Source: JAHFOW01 sp964370795 (GTDB lineage: Bacteria; Planctomycetota; Brocadiia; Brocadiales; Brocadiaceae). From it: DNA of 32,408 nucleotides. The translations under genes and the position numbers were made by a program. The notes under the pieces are model-generated. The model was not told where the DNA came from. It saw only the letters and a list, made by a program, of their open reading frames with translations, and made no database searches. The stretch is taken from the NCBI GenBank assembly GCA_964370795.1, contig CAYJME010000010.1, positions 1 through 32,408 of the forward strand. Reading direction: 5' to 3'. Below are positions 24,377-32,408 of this stretch, piece by piece; position 1 is the first letter of the stretch, and each line of letters starts with the position of its first letter.

Positions 24377-25063
24377 CTACCTGTGTGAATAGCGATACCG
24401 TGATTTGGGGAATATTTTTATAAGGATAATACCGAGGATAAAGCCGCCAATATGTGCCCACCATGCCACGCCGCCGCTCTGAGCGGAGGAAATGGATGCA
24501 GTGCCGACAAAGAATTGAATAATAAACCAAAATCCCAGCACCACAATGGCAGGTAGTTCGACCATTTGCCAGACGATGAATAAAGGAATAATAACCAGTA
24601 CACGTGCCCTGGGGAATGTGACCATATAAGCACCGAGTACGCCTGCGATTGCACCGCTTGCACCTATACAGGGGACTTCGGATTGTTTATTGATATAAAC
24701 ATGTACGGCAGCAGACCCAATTCCGCAGATAAGATAGAAAAGGATGAATTTGATGCGTCCAAGAGCGTCTTCGACATTGTCCCCAAAAATCCATAAGTAC
24801 CACATGTTTCCTACAAGGTGAATAAGCCCCGCGTGGAAGAACATGTAGGTAAGAAAAGGGAAATAAGTATTTACTACGGTAGTATCCGGGATATCGGCAG
24901 AATAAAATATTTTAAGGGGGACAACACCGCATTGAAAGAGGACATCATCTAACCGATGACCTAAAGAAAGCTCAAAAATAAAGACGAGGACGTTTAAGGC
25001 GATGATACCGACAGTAATAATGGGGAATACACCCGATGGATTTCGGTCGCGAATGGGAATCAT
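24377..25063 (-). CDS. Rhomboid family intramembrane serine protease
   Basis: The 228-residue protein has about six membrane spans and cleaves other membrane proteins within the lipid bilayer. The catalytic serine is S136 in GASGAIAG, with H204 in WWAHIGGF. Earlier conserved residues FFHAGLIHLVGNMW supply the HxxxxHxxxN pattern (H77, H82, N86) that supports the oxyanion hole. The active pair is intact. The N-terminus IPIRDRNPSGVFPIIT is the common start of the short bacterial subgroup. It converges with rho and follows the amidase gene on the same strand, separated by about 100 bases; co-transcription is possible. The substrate is unknown. Confidence 0.95.
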   Translation of the reverse strand: MIPIRDRNPSGVFPIITVGIIALNVLVFIFELSLGHRLDDVLFQCGVVPLKIFYSADIPDTTVVNTYFPFLTYMFFHAGLIHLVGNMWYLWIFGDNVEDALGRIKFILFYLICGIGSAAVHVYINKQSEVPCIGASGAIAGVLGAYMVTFPRARVLVIIPLFIVWQMVELPAIVVLGFWFIIQFFVGTASISSAQSGGVAWWAHIGGFILGIILIKIFPKSRYRYSHR

Positions 25064-25164
25064 TGGGTATTGGCGTATAATAAGGAATACGGATACATCA
25101 GATTTACCTATGCAGTGGATTTAATTCTTCTATTACATCACTTATGTGAAGCCAAAACCACGAA

Positions 25165-25770
25165 TTACCAACGGGCTGTTTTGGCAAGTAACTTATAATA
25201 GGGAAAATTTCTCCCGGGGCATTCTGTATCTCTAAAGTGCCGGTGCATAATGACATTTTCTGCGGGGATGTGGCATCGCTCCTGCAGATACGATACCAGG
25301 GCAGTGAGTGCAGCCATTTGAGAAGACGTCGGATTGGAATTGTTGAAGTTTCCAACCAGGCATATACCGATACCGTAATGGTTATACTCCTGAACACCAG
25401 CGTGAGCGCCGTCCAACTGGTTTTTCCATCTATTGCCAATTTCAATCTCCCCATCGCGGGAACCATTCCCATTCCCGATTACAAAATGATAGCCTAGACC
25501 ATTTTCCCAGCCCCTTTTTTCTCTGTGAAATTTATCAAATTCGGCAGCACAACCAGATGCCGTTGCACTATGATGGATCACGATGTATTTCCATTCACGG
25601 ACAAAATAACGGTCCAGTTGGCTGTTGATGTATGGGTGTGGTTCAATTTTTTTTGGTTGTGGTTTCATGACTGTGACAGGTTTAAATTCTGGTGGTGTGG
25701 CGCAACCGCACACGTATAATAATATGGCGAGAAAAGACAGGCAAATATAAATTTTTGAGCGCATAAACAT
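25165..25770 (-). CDS. N-acetylmuramoyl-L-alanine amidase (PGRP/amidase_2), lipoprotein
   Basis: About 201 residues. The start at ATG 25770 is preferred because AGGAGAG lies seven bases before it; the frame is open further upstream to 25797. A signal sequence ends in LLYVCGC, a lipoprotein box, so the enzyme is anchored to a membrane in the cell envelope. A proline-rich linker (KPVTVMKPQPKK) leads to the amidase domain. Zinc ligands are recognisable: His in YIVIHHSA, His in VIMHRHF and Cys in TECPGRNF. LGYHFVIGNG and GAHAGVQEYNHYGIGICLVGN follow the PGRP/T7-lysozyme pattern. It cleaves the bond between MurNAc and L-Ala in peptidoglycan, for wall recycling or remodelling. Its presence implies a peptidoglycan layer in the host. 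Confidence 0.93.
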   Translation of the reverse strand: MFMRSKIYICLSFLAILLYVCGCATPPEFKPVTVMKPQPKKIEPHPYINSQLDRYFVREWKYIVIHHSATASGCAAEFDKFHREKRGWENGLGYHFVIGNGNGSRDGEIEIGNRWKNQLDGAHAGVQEYNHYGIGICLVGNFNNSNPTSSQMAALTALVSYLQERCHIPAENVIMHRHFRDTECPGRNFPYYKLLAKTARW

Positions 25771-26021
25771 CAAAACTCTCCTGATACAAGTCCGCACTGG
25801 AATGGATGTGCAACTGCTGGCAAGCCCTAGCCGACTTTGAGGAAGTATACCATAAGAGGTTCATTTGTCAAAAATAAATTTATTTATTTAAAAAAACAGA
25901 AAAGGCCGGAGATCGTTTTGTGCATAAACGCTTTCCTTGAAAAGAAATAGAAAGTATAGTATTATGAGTATGATTTTATTAATTTTAAAGAGAATCTTTA
26001 AAGCAAGCAAGGCTCAATACT

Positions 26022-26783
26022 ATGTATAAAATATATCAGGTAACATTTACTATCTATTCGTGGTTATTGTTCGTTTTTGTTTGGATGCTTTCTACTCTAA
26101 CGGCCTTAATCCTGTGCGTGGATACCAGAGAAAAAGAACGTGTATTTAACGCGGTAGAAAGATTTTTTAGTCGTATTGCATTTAAACTCCTGGGCATGCA
26201 TATAGAGATTCATGGTCTGGAAAACATCCCCAGAAATGAGCCAGTCGTCTTTATCTCAAACCATCAAAGTATGATGGATATAAAGTTATCTCTGGCCTTT
26301 ATACCGGTAAACTTTAGCTTTATCTCAAAGGATACGATTTTTCGTGTCCCTATCCTTGGGGCATATATGACTGCATCAGGGCATATTCCCATTGAAAGGA
26401 CCGACGATAGAAAGTCGTATGCAACTCTTTTAACAGCTGTCGAGAAACTCACAGAAAGAAAGTCGCTTCTTGTATTTCCCGAGGGAACAAGGAGCGAAGA
26501 TGGTCAGCTTGGACCTTTCAAAAGGGGTATTTCATTGATTATCTTAAAATCAGGAAGAAGGGTTGTTCCAATGGCCATTTATGGAAGCAATCAATTTATG
26601 CCAAAACGAGGATGGCTGTCTTATCCCGACAAGAGATACGTGAGAATATCTTTTGGTAAACCACTGTCATTTGAAGAGTCAAAGACGGACAGGGAATATA
26701 CCATCTACGTCACGAATAAATTACGGGAAGAGGTGTCGGGATTGTTAAGGACTTTAGATACGCAGAAGAGCCTGCCTTTTTAA
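26022..26783 (+). CDS. plsC: 1-acyl-sn-glycerol-3-phosphate acyltransferase
   Basis: The 253-residue membrane protein transfers an acyl chain to the 2-position of lysophosphatidic acid, making phosphatidic acid for phospholipids. It begins with a hydrophobic membrane segment (about 10-30). The catalytic NHQSMMD (the Hx4D box) lies near residue 88, FPEGTRSEDG (glycerophosphate-binding box) follows, and VPMAIYG is the fourth conserved block. The length is normal for PlsC. A weak AAGG ribosome site lies upstream. It stands alone, with intergenic DNA on both sides. Confidence 0.94.
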   Translation: MYKIYQVTFTIYSWLLFVFVWMLSTLTALILCVDTREKERVFNAVERFFSRIAFKLLGMHIEIHGLENIPRNEPVVFISNHQSMMDIKLSLAFIPVNFSFISKDTIFRVPILGAYMTASGHIPIERTDDRKSYATLLTAVEKLTERKSLLVFPEGTRSEDGQLGPFKRGISLIILKSGRRVVPMAIYGSNQFMPKRGWLSYPDKRYVRISFGKPLSFEESKTDREYTIYVTNKLREEVSGLLRTLDTQKSLPF

Positions 26784-26892
26784 CTTTTATAATTGACTTT
26801 ATCTTTGGTAACATATAAATTATGTAGTTGTATAGAAATTTTAATACAAATCGTAGCGCGAGTGGTTTATCCCTATAACCGTTTGCACAGAT

Positions 26893-26912
26893 GAAACCGT
26901 TTAAACGGTTTC
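26893..26912. repeat. 20-bp perfect palindrome upstream of the TPR lipoprotein gene
   Basis: GAAACCGTTTAAACGGTTTC at 26893-26912 is a perfect palindrome with a third CGGTTT unit at 26914-26920. It lies about 150 bases before the TPR gene and may be an operator for a dimeric regulator. The nearby phrase ACATTTACCAC occurs twice in tandem at 26999-27022. Confidence 0.4.
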
Positions 26913-27054
26913 AACGGTTTGTTCTGAAGCTTTTGTAGAAGAGACGTAAGGTCTTGCATTTCTATTTCGGATAGGTGCTTTTAACTGTGGCTTTCCTTTT
27001 ACATTTACCACTACATTTACCACAAACACAAGGCTTTCCTGGGGGATGGAAAAA

Positions 27055-28380
27055 ATGGTACTATTGAAATACCCGGTACAAAAAACCCTGATAGGTATGT
27101 GCCTCATCCTGTGCTTCCTCGGTTGTTCTTCTGCAGGTAAAAAAAATACCAAAGATAAATCAGGTATCGACCAATATCAATTAGCGATGGAATACAATAA
27201 TCTCGGCGCAAAATACATGAGTAAAGATATGACCGATGAGGCAATTCTGCAATTCAAAAAGGCAATTCTTATCAATGCTGATTTTGCGGAAGCGCACAAT
27301 AATCTGGGCGTGGCTTATTGCAGGCAAAAGTTGTTCGCTGAAGCTATACCGGAATTTAAAGAAGCGGTTAAGCTCAATCCGGATTATTCCAAGGCACACG
27401 ATAACCTTGGGTTTGCTTACAGAAACAAGGGCATGTATGATGAGGCCATTACAGAACATAATCTGGCGTTGAAAATAAACCCCGGCGACATGGAAGCCAG
27501 AAAGAATTTAGATTTGGCAATGAACGAGAAAAAGATATATGAAAAGACCAGGGCGTACCAAATGGCAAATAAGCAAATATCGCCAGGAAGTATTACCGGA
27601 TATAACCAGTATGTAAGGGGATTTTTTGATGATGCAATTGCATCATTTAGAAAGGTTATCGGCGAAAACCCCGATGACCTCATGGCTGCTTATTATCTTG
27701 GAGGTACCTATGCCGTGAAGGGTATGTTAGATGAAGCAATACAGGTGTATAAAGAGATTCTCAAAAAAGATCCTGCAAATATCATGGCGAGACTCAGCCT
27801 TGGCGAATCATACTATGGGAAGGGGCTTTTTGACTATGCAATCCAGGAATACGAAAACATACTGAAAACAAATCCGGGTATAACCCGTGCTCTTTATAAA
27901 CTTGGCGATGCATATGCCGAAAAAGGTTTGGTGGACAAGGCGATTGTTATGTATAACAAGGCAATTGTCTCTTGTCCTAATTTCCCCGAGGCATATGACA
28001 AATTGGGCGCTGTTTATGTGCAGGAAGGTTTGTATGACGATGCGATTGCAACAGGTAAAAAATCGCTCGAATTAAATCCTTCCTCTGCAAAAGCACACCT
28101 TCAGCTAGGATTGGCGTATGCGGGTAAAAATATGATAGAGGATTCCATTCAGGAATTTAGAAAGAATGTTGATTTGAATCCCGATGATACAGGGGCTCGT
28201 TATAATCTTGCGTATGCATACGAGGGGAAGGGCATGATTGATGAAGCCGTGACTGAATATCGAAAGGCCATTCACACCCATTTAATAAAAAAAGATGAAT
28301 TGAACACAGAAACGGCAAACAAAGACAATGAACAGGAAAAAGTAATGGTAACATTTGATAAACATGATGGTGAAAGATAA
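27055..28380 (+). CDS. TPR-repeat lipoprotein
   Basis: About 441 residues from ATG 27055, chosen because GGGGG lies eight bases upstream; ATG 27046 is immediately next to that site. The signal sequence ends in LCFLGCSSAGKK, a lipoprotein box, so the protein is probably anchored in the membrane facing the periplasm or an internal compartment. The rest is about eleven or twelve tetratricopeptide repeats of 34 residues (AEAHNNLGVAYCRQKLFAEA, AKAHLQLGLAYAGKNMIEDS and similar). One irregular stretch near 160-185 interrupts the array. Such proteins are scaffolds for complexes. The last 35 residues are charged and non-repetitive. The next two genes start 7 and 4 bases after the preceding stops, so all three form an operon. 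Partner unknown. Confidence 0.9.
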   Translation: MVLLKYPVQKTLIGMCLILCFLGCSSAGKKNTKDKSGIDQYQLAMEYNNLGAKYMSKDMTDEAILQFKKAILINADFAEAHNNLGVAYCRQKLFAEAIPEFKEAVKLNPDYSKAHDNLGFAYRNKGMYDEAITEHNLALKINPGDMEARKNLDLAMNEKKIYEKTRAYQMANKQISPGSITGYNQYVRGFFDDAIASFRKVIGENPDDLMAAYYLGGTYAVKGMLDEAIQVYKEILKKDPANIMARLSLGESYYGKGLFDYAIQEYENILKTNPGITRALYKLGDAYAEKGLVDKAIVMYNKAIVSCPNFPEAYDKLGAVYVQEGLYDDAIATGKKSLELNPSSAKAHLQLGLAYAGKNMIEDSIQEFRKNVDLNPDDTGARYNLAYAYEGKGMIDEAVTEYRKAIHTHLIKKDELNTETANKDNEQEKVMVTFDKHDGER

Positions 28381-28386
28381 GAAGGT

Positions 28387-28617
28387 ATGAAACAAAAACT
28401 GAAAACAATAATAATAGTCATAATGTCGGTCATTATTTCTCTGATTGCGATCTATTCTTTTTTTAGTGTTTCCCGTGCAATCGAACAGGTACATGGATCG
28501 GATTTGATGTGGAAATGTTTTGCGATATGGATCAGAAGCATCGTCTTAACACAAGCTGTGTTGGTTGTGGGCGGATTGTTTTTATTTATGATGAGAAAGC
28601 CCGAGGGTAGCGTATAA
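28387..28617 (+). CDS. Small two-span membrane protein
   Basis: The 76-residue product has two hydrophobic segments, residues about 7-29 (TIIIVIMSVIISLIAIYSFF) and about 50-69 (IVLTQAVLVVGGLFLFMM), joined by a short loop. I recognise no family. It starts 7 bases after the TPR gene with AGAAGGT just before its ATG, and ends 4 bases before the next gene, so translation in one operon is likely. It may help place its neighbours in the membrane, which is inference. Confidence 0.78.
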   Translation: MKQKLKTIIIVIMSVIISLIAIYSFFSVSRAIEQVHGSDLMWKCFAIWIRSIVLTQAVLVVGGLFLFMMRKPEGSV

Positions 28618-28620
28618 TCA

Positions 28621-29052
28621 ATGACCCGCTTTCTTGTATTTTTAATCGCTGCATATATTGTTTACTACTTAATAAAAAATAATTTAAAGCAGGCGAAGAA
28701 AAAGAATACATCTCAAGACCGAAAGAAATACGAAAAGAAGAAAAAAGAAGACAATGTGGATACGCCAGTTGTACACGTAAAAGAAATAGCATATGTCTAT
28801 TATTCCGCAACGAAAGACGGCGATAGTTGTGATGTATGCAGGGCAATAGATGGGCGACATCTGCTTCCACACCACAAAATGCTCTCCGAGTTAAGACCAC
28901 CCCACAAACACTGTAAAAGCAAGAAAGGGTGTCGTTGTTCTTTGGTCTATGTAACACGGGATGAAGAAGACAGCAGAAACATTGAATTCATTTTACAAAG
29001 ATACGGTGGCATGTGTGACAGGCAGTCTATTGAAAGAGAAATGAACAGGTAA
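28621..29052 (+). CDS. Membrane-anchored protein with Cys/His cluster like phage SPP1 gp7/Mu F C-termini
   Basis: The 143-residue product has one N-terminal membrane span (about 4-20), a strongly basic, charged stretch (24-45), then a compact domain. That domain shows the sequence order DGDSCDVCRAIDG, then a Pro-Pro-His-x-x-Cys segment (PPHKHC) and GCRCSL. This order resembles the C-terminal putative zinc module of SPP1 gp7/Mu F-type head morphogenesis proteins, including the CxxC and CRC elements. No capsid gene is nearby, so a phage role is unlikely; a metal-binding domain reused in a cell-envelope protein is more plausible. The link to that family is by pattern only. Confidence 0.7.
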   Translation: MTRFLVFLIAAYIVYYLIKNNLKQAKKKNTSQDRKKYEKKKKEDNVDTPVVHVKEIAYVYYSATKDGDSCDVCRAIDGRHLLPHHKMLSELRPPHKHCKSKKGCRCSLVYVTRDEEDSRNIEFILQRYGGMCDRQSIEREMNR

Positions 29053-29182
29053 TTTCTGATAACACATCAGGGAGAATGTTAACCCCGTCACAGAGAGGGA
29101 ATTGAAGTTGAAAAATTGAGCAGATGCGAAGCTTTGAAAATGAACTTGAAGTTTTTATTTCTCATGGTTCTGCTTGTCTGTG

Positions 29183-29521
29183 ATGAATAAGTTACGTATG
29201 AGTGAAGCGATTGTTATTTTTACTACTGCAAGATCTATAGACGAAGCCAGGAAGATTGGACAAGTCTTAGTGGAAGAAGGGCTTGTTGCCTGCTGTAATA
29301 TTATCCAACCTATAGAATCTATTTTTAAGTGGCAGGGGAAATTGTGCGTCGAATATGAGGTACTTATGTTAACAAAGACATGTGAAGACAAATTCAACAC
29401 TGTGGAGAAACGCATCAAACAACTCCATAGCTATGAAGTGCCTGAAATCATTGCCGTTCCAATTACCGGGGCATCAAAACCTTACGTGGATTGGGTAATA
29501 AAAGAGACCTCTGGAAAATAA
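29183..29521 (+). CDS. cutA: CutA1 family protein
   Basis: About 112 residues from ATG 29183; a TTG at 29174 and an ATG at 29198 are also in frame and none has a good ribosome site. The protein follows the CutA1 pattern: IVIFTTARSIDEARKIGQ, LVACCNI (the paired Cys), SIFKWQGKL and the YEVPEIIAVPI strand ending with a Trp-Val helix. CutA1 is a small trimeric ferredoxin-like protein linked to divalent metal tolerance; its exact role is debated. It stands apart from its neighbours. Confidence 0.93.
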   Translation: MNKLRMSEAIVIFTTARSIDEARKIGQVLVEEGLVACCNIIQPIESIFKWQGKLCVEYEVLMLTKTCEDKFNTVEKRIKQLHSYEVPEIIAVPITGASKPYVDWVIKETSGK

Positions 29522-29567
29522 CAATCATTATTTAATAAAGCAAAGTATTTTGGACGTCATGCGTTAT

Positions 29568-29610
29568 AAAAAATCCCCCTGAATTTCTCTTGCTAAAAGG
29601 GATTCAGGGG
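29568..29610 (-). terminator. Intrinsic terminator of hemC
   Basis: CCCCTGAAT (29576-29584) pairs with ATTCAGGGG (29602-29610). Read on the minus strand, the stem is followed by a run of six T (complement of 29568-29573). It lies about 100 bases past the hemC stop and may partly stop plus-strand transcripts from cutA too. Confidence 0.82.
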
Positions 29611-29711
29611 AATTTGCTTAACTACAAAGGAATTTCTCGTTTAGTTAAACAGGCTTTTGGACGATAGGGATAAACACTGCCAGACCGTACATAATTTAGA
29701 TTCCCCGGACA

Positions 29712-30668
29712 TTAAATATGATCAACACGGTCTAAAAATTTTAGACGAATTTCATGTAAAATCTTCTCGCCACCACTTTCCAACATTCTCTGCGCAAGTT
29801 CTTCTCCTATTTTAGCTGCTTGTTTGATTGGGCCGCTGTGTTTGTCCCGTATAGCGTGGTCGCCATCGAGCGTAGATATGACTGCCTCAATAGACACAGT
29901 GTTTTCTTGAACCTCTGCATACGCGCCAATGGGTACCTGGCATCCACCTTGAAGTTTAGCCAGGAGCGCCCGTTCGCAATCTACTGCTATTTTTGTCTGT
30001 CGATCGTCAATACGTGAAACAATTTTTTTTATCCGCTCGTCATTTTTACGGATTTCAATGCAGAGAGAGCCCTGCCCAACTGCCGGAAGCATGATATCAA
30101 ACGGGATGATCTGGCTGATTGTCCCTGTATAACCCATCCTGATCAGTCCGGCGTGGGCCACAATAATTGCCTCCATATCATCTGAATCGAGTTTTTTGAG
30201 CCGGGTATCAAGATTGCCTCGCAGGTCTAATATCTTAAAGTCTGGCCTGAATGCAAGCAATTGTGCCTTTCTGCGAAGACTGCTCGTGCCGATACGCGCA
30301 TCGTCTGCTAATTTCTCAAGTGTGGCGTTATTACTGCTGATGAGGACATCGTGCGGGTCTTCACGTTTGGGCGTTGCGCCGATCATCAATCCCTCATGTA
30401 TTTCCGTTGGGACGTCCTTGGCGCTGTGAACAGCTATATCGATTTTTTCTTTAATTAAAGCAACCTCGAGTTCCTTGGTAAATAAGCCTGTTCCCCCTAA
30501 ACGTGACAGGGGAACATCGGTAATTTTATCACCTTTTGTCGAAATCTTTTCGATGAGGAATTCAAACTCGGGATTAAGTCTTTTGAGTTCTGATATAACC
30601 CAATTTGTCTGAGTTAATGCAAGTTTACTGCCTCTGGAGCCAACGATGACTCTTTTTTCCCTGACCAA
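29712..30668 (-). CDS. hemC: Porphobilinogen deaminase (hydroxymethylbilane synthase)
   Basis: The 318-residue enzyme joins four porphobilinogen units into hydroxymethylbilane in haem synthesis. It shows IVGSRGSKLALTQTNWV at the N-terminus, VHSAKDVPTE, IGTSSLRRKAQLLAFRPD (polypyrrole-binding arginines), LRGNLDTRLKKL and the cofactor-binding C243 in GGCQVPIGAYAE, which holds the dipyrromethane. All key residues are present. The start is TTG at 30668, with GGAG about ten bases upstream; no in-frame ATG is closer to the family's N-terminus. It is divergent from the alcohol dehydrogenase gene. An anammox host would need much haem, which fits but does not prove that placement. Confidence 0.96.
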   Translation of the reverse strand: MVREKRVIVGSRGSKLALTQTNWVISELKRLNPEFEFLIEKISTKGDKITDVPLSRLGGTGLFTKELEVALIKEKIDIAVHSAKDVPTEIHEGLMIGATPKREDPHDVLISSNNATLEKLADDARIGTSSLRRKAQLLAFRPDFKILDLRGNLDTRLKKLDSDDMEAIIVAHAGLIRMGYTGTISQIIPFDIMLPAVGQGSLCIEIRKNDERIKKIVSRIDDRQTKIAVDCERALLAKLQGGCQVPIGAYAEVQENTVSIEAVISTLDGDHAIRDKHSGPIKQAAKIGEELAQRMLESGGEKILHEIRLKFLDRVDHI

Positions 30669-30914
30669 TGCTCATTTTCTCCATTCTTTGATAAAATATA
30701 AAAAATATCTGCTCTTGTATTTATTTATCGAGGATACATTTTGCAAATTGATAATATCATAATATAATATGAGTGTCAAACGAATCATGCCCTTTTCGGG
30801 TGTTTTGGCCGATTCCTTTTTTCCTGTTCACCATATCCAAAGTATCTATTGTTGGTAAATATTTTATTGATTCTTTGTACTCGTTAAAGCAAGTGGATGG
30901 AGGAGCGTACTATC

Positions 30915-31967
30915 ATGAAAGCTGCCGTAATGAAACGATTTCGCGAACCCCTTGAAGTACAAATATTGTCTGATCCCACCCCAGGGCCTAAAGACGCTGT
31001 CATCAGAGTAGAAGGATGTGGTATCTGCCGTAGTGATTGGCATCTATGGCAAGGTGATTGGCGATGGGTTGGTATAGATGTACACTTACCGCTGGTAATG
31101 GGGCATGAGTTTGGCGGGGTGGTTGAATCCGTTGGTTCTGAAGTTTATAATTTTAAACCTGGCGACCGGGTTGCCGTACCTTTCCATATGTCTTGTGGAC
31201 ATTGTAAATACTGTTATAGTGAAAATTCTAACCTCTGTTTGGTCCATGGCGTAGTTGGTGTAAACTTCAATGGTGGTTACGGTCGTTTGGTACGCGTGCC
31301 GGAGGCAACCATGAATCTGGTGCGATTGCCGAATGAGGTGGATTTTTTAAGCGCTGCTGCCATAGGGTGTCGTTATATGACTGCATATCATGGCGTGGTT
31401 GATCAGGCAAAAATTTGTCCGGGCGAGTGGGTGGTAGTGTTTGGTATCGGTGGTGTTGGTCTTTCAGCAGTACAAATTGCATCTGCCCTTGGGGCGCAGG
31501 TAATTGCAGTTAGTAACAATAATAAAAAATTGGATATGGTTAAAAAAGAGGGAGCAGCAGTAATAATCAACGCCGCAGAAAAAAATCTTGTTGAAGCAGT
31601 GAAAGAGGCTACCAATGGTGGCGCCGACATAACCATCGATGCGCTTGGTTCTGAACAGACAGCCTTGCCTGCGCTCCTTTCTTTACGGAAAGGCGGCCGG
31701 CATATTCAGGTTGGACTGACGGGTCAGCAAGAAAAGGGTATGATTTCCCTGCCGGTAGATGCTATGGTTCTTGGGGAGATAACGTTTAAAGGCAGTTTTG
31801 GCTGTCCGGTTACGAGTTATCCTGGCTTGTTGGCATTGGTAGCCAGTGGAAAGTTGCAGCCAAAACGTTTGGTAACCAATACTGTTCCCGTAGAAAAGGC
31901 AGGTGAAGTCTTATCGCTCATGACGAATTTTGCCACAGTTGGTTTTAATATAATAACCTCCTGGTAA
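30915..31967 (+). CDS. Zinc-dependent alcohol dehydrogenase (MDR family)
   Basis: The product has 350 residues from ATG 30915, with GGAGGAG at 30899-30905 as ribosome site. The frame is open from ATG 30897, but that start sits on top of the ribosome site. The catalytic zinc ligands C38 and H64 (GICRSD, GHEFGG) and the structural zinc quartet C94, C97, C100 and C108 are intact, as is the nucleotide-binding FGIGGVGLSAVQIA turn. It interconverts alcohols and aldehydes with NAD(P). The 2-oxoacid decarboxylase begins 36 bases later on the same strand. Together they would make an alcohol from a 2-oxoacid, as in Ehrlich-type degradation of amino acids. The substrate is not determined. Confidence 0.92.
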   Translation: MKAAVMKRFREPLEVQILSDPTPGPKDAVIRVEGCGICRSDWHLWQGDWRWVGIDVHLPLVMGHEFGGVVESVGSEVYNFKPGDRVAVPFHMSCGHCKYCYSENSNLCLVHGVVGVNFNGGYGRLVRVPEATMNLVRLPNEVDFLSAAAIGCRYMTAYHGVVDQAKICPGEWVVVFGIGGVGLSAVQIASALGAQVIAVSNNNKKLDMVKKEGAAVIINAAEKNLVEAVKEATNGGADITIDALGSEQTALPALLSLRKGGRHIQVGLTGQQEKGMISLPVDAMVLGEITFKGSFGCPVTSYPGLLALVASGKLQPKRLVTNTVPVEKAGEVLSLMTNFATVGFNIITSW

Positions 31968-32002
31968 TTGATGTGCATTTTGTATTTAAAAAGGGGATAT
32001 TT

Positions 32003-32408
32003 ATGGGGACGGTGCAAACTATTAGCGATTATCTTATTCAACAGCTTTACGCGTATGGAGTGCGGCATGTTTTTGGAGTTCCCGGAGATTATGTACTCAG
32101 CTTCTTCCACGATTTAGAGAACAGTAAGTTAAAGGTCATCAATACCTGCGATGAACAGGGGGCAGGTTTCGCCGCTGATGCTTATGCCCGTATGCGGGGT
32201 TTGGGTGTTGTGTGTGTTACTTATTGTGTCGGGGGGCTTAAAATTGCCAATACCACGGCACAAGCCTTTGCAGAACAATCGCCCGTAATTGTCATTAGCG
32301 GATCGCCGGGTACCAATGAACGAATAAAAAATCCGATGTTGCATCACAAGGTTCGTGATTTTGATACCCAGCTCAAGGTGTTTGAGCAGCTTACGGTAGC
32401 CACGACCG
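32003..32408 (+). CDS. Thiamine-diphosphate 2-oxoacid decarboxylase (pyruvate/indolepyruvate type), N-terminal part
   Basis: 135 codons are visible before the right edge. AAGGGGAT precedes the ATG at 32003. The N-terminal Pyr domain has the family's YLIQQLYAYGVRHVFGVPGD, then the conserved Glu at residue 51 (CDEQGAGFAADAYAR), which activates thiamine diphosphate, then TYCVGGLKIANTTAQAFAE, close to the GxLSAxNGxAGxxAE pattern. VIVISGSPGTNE and LHHKV are also typical of pyruvate and indolepyruvate decarboxylases. The substrate-binding and C-terminal domains are outside the window. It follows an alcohol dehydrogenase gene closely, so they likely work in sequence: decarboxylation to an aldehyde, then reduction. 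Confidence 0.9.
   Translation, partial: MGTVQTISDYLIQQLYAYGVRHVFGVPGDYVLSFFHDLENSKLKVINTCDEQGAGFAADAYARMRGLGVVCVTYCVGGLKIANTTAQAFAEQSPVIVISGSPGTNERIKNPMLHHKVRDFDTQLKVFEQLTVATT

Noticed and set aside
1..32408. CRISPR array
   Set aside because: No set of three or more short direct repeats with regular unique spacers was seen.

Overview
The window reads as bacterial chromosome of moderate to low GC. The set and order of genes (polA-coaE-rho, rhomboid protease, a PGRP-type amidase, PlsC, a TPR lipoprotein, cutA, hemC) and the overall style fit a planctomycete of the anammox type (Brocadiales). That placement is inference from gene content; no rRNA or anammox marker gene is present.

Region 1 (1-10879, all minus strand) is one tightly packed operon, read from right to left. 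It encodes a LivH/LivM/LivG-LivF/Peripla_BP_6 ABC importer (the two ATPases fused in one chain), a cation-dependent type O-methyltransferase, an 823-residue protein with an N-terminal methyltransferase-like fold, and a very large protein that runs off the left edge. I translated that last gene by hand. It carries two CheY-like receiver domains followed by an adenosine-deaminase (ADA) fold with an HxH, HAGE, GHG and TDNP motif series. Neighbouring genes overlap by a few bases (TAATG, ATGA), so the importer, the methyltransferases and the receiver-deaminase are probably co-translated. I know of no described system with this composition, and it is the main discovery candidate.

Region 2 (about 10.9-19.0 kb) is accessory DNA. 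It holds two copies of a ~150-bp repeat with two hairpins, one of which shows a compensatory base-pair change, suggesting a structured RNA. The copies bracket a PIN-domain toxin/antitoxin-like pair and a 168-bp MITE. Next comes a plus-strand module: an unknown 361-residue protein, a terminator, a ~290-bp cluster of long inverted repeats (candidate replication origin), a Rep_trans initiator, an excisionase-like HTH protein, a primase/helicase-like ATPase, a TubC-N-like protein and a tyrosine integrase. The integrase faces the 3' end of a tRNA-CAU gene, so this looks like a plasmid-like integrated element inserted at a tRNA.

Region 3 (19.5-32.4 kb) is mostly core genome: polA-coaE-rho on the plus strand; a rhomboid protease and a lipoprotein amidase on the minus strand; plsC; an operon of a TPR lipoprotein, a small membrane protein and a membrane-anchored Cys/His-cluster protein; cutA; hemC on the minus strand with its own terminator; and a zinc alcohol dehydrogenase followed by the start of a thiamine-diphosphate 2-oxoacid decarboxylase, together a likely 2-oxoacid to alcohol route.
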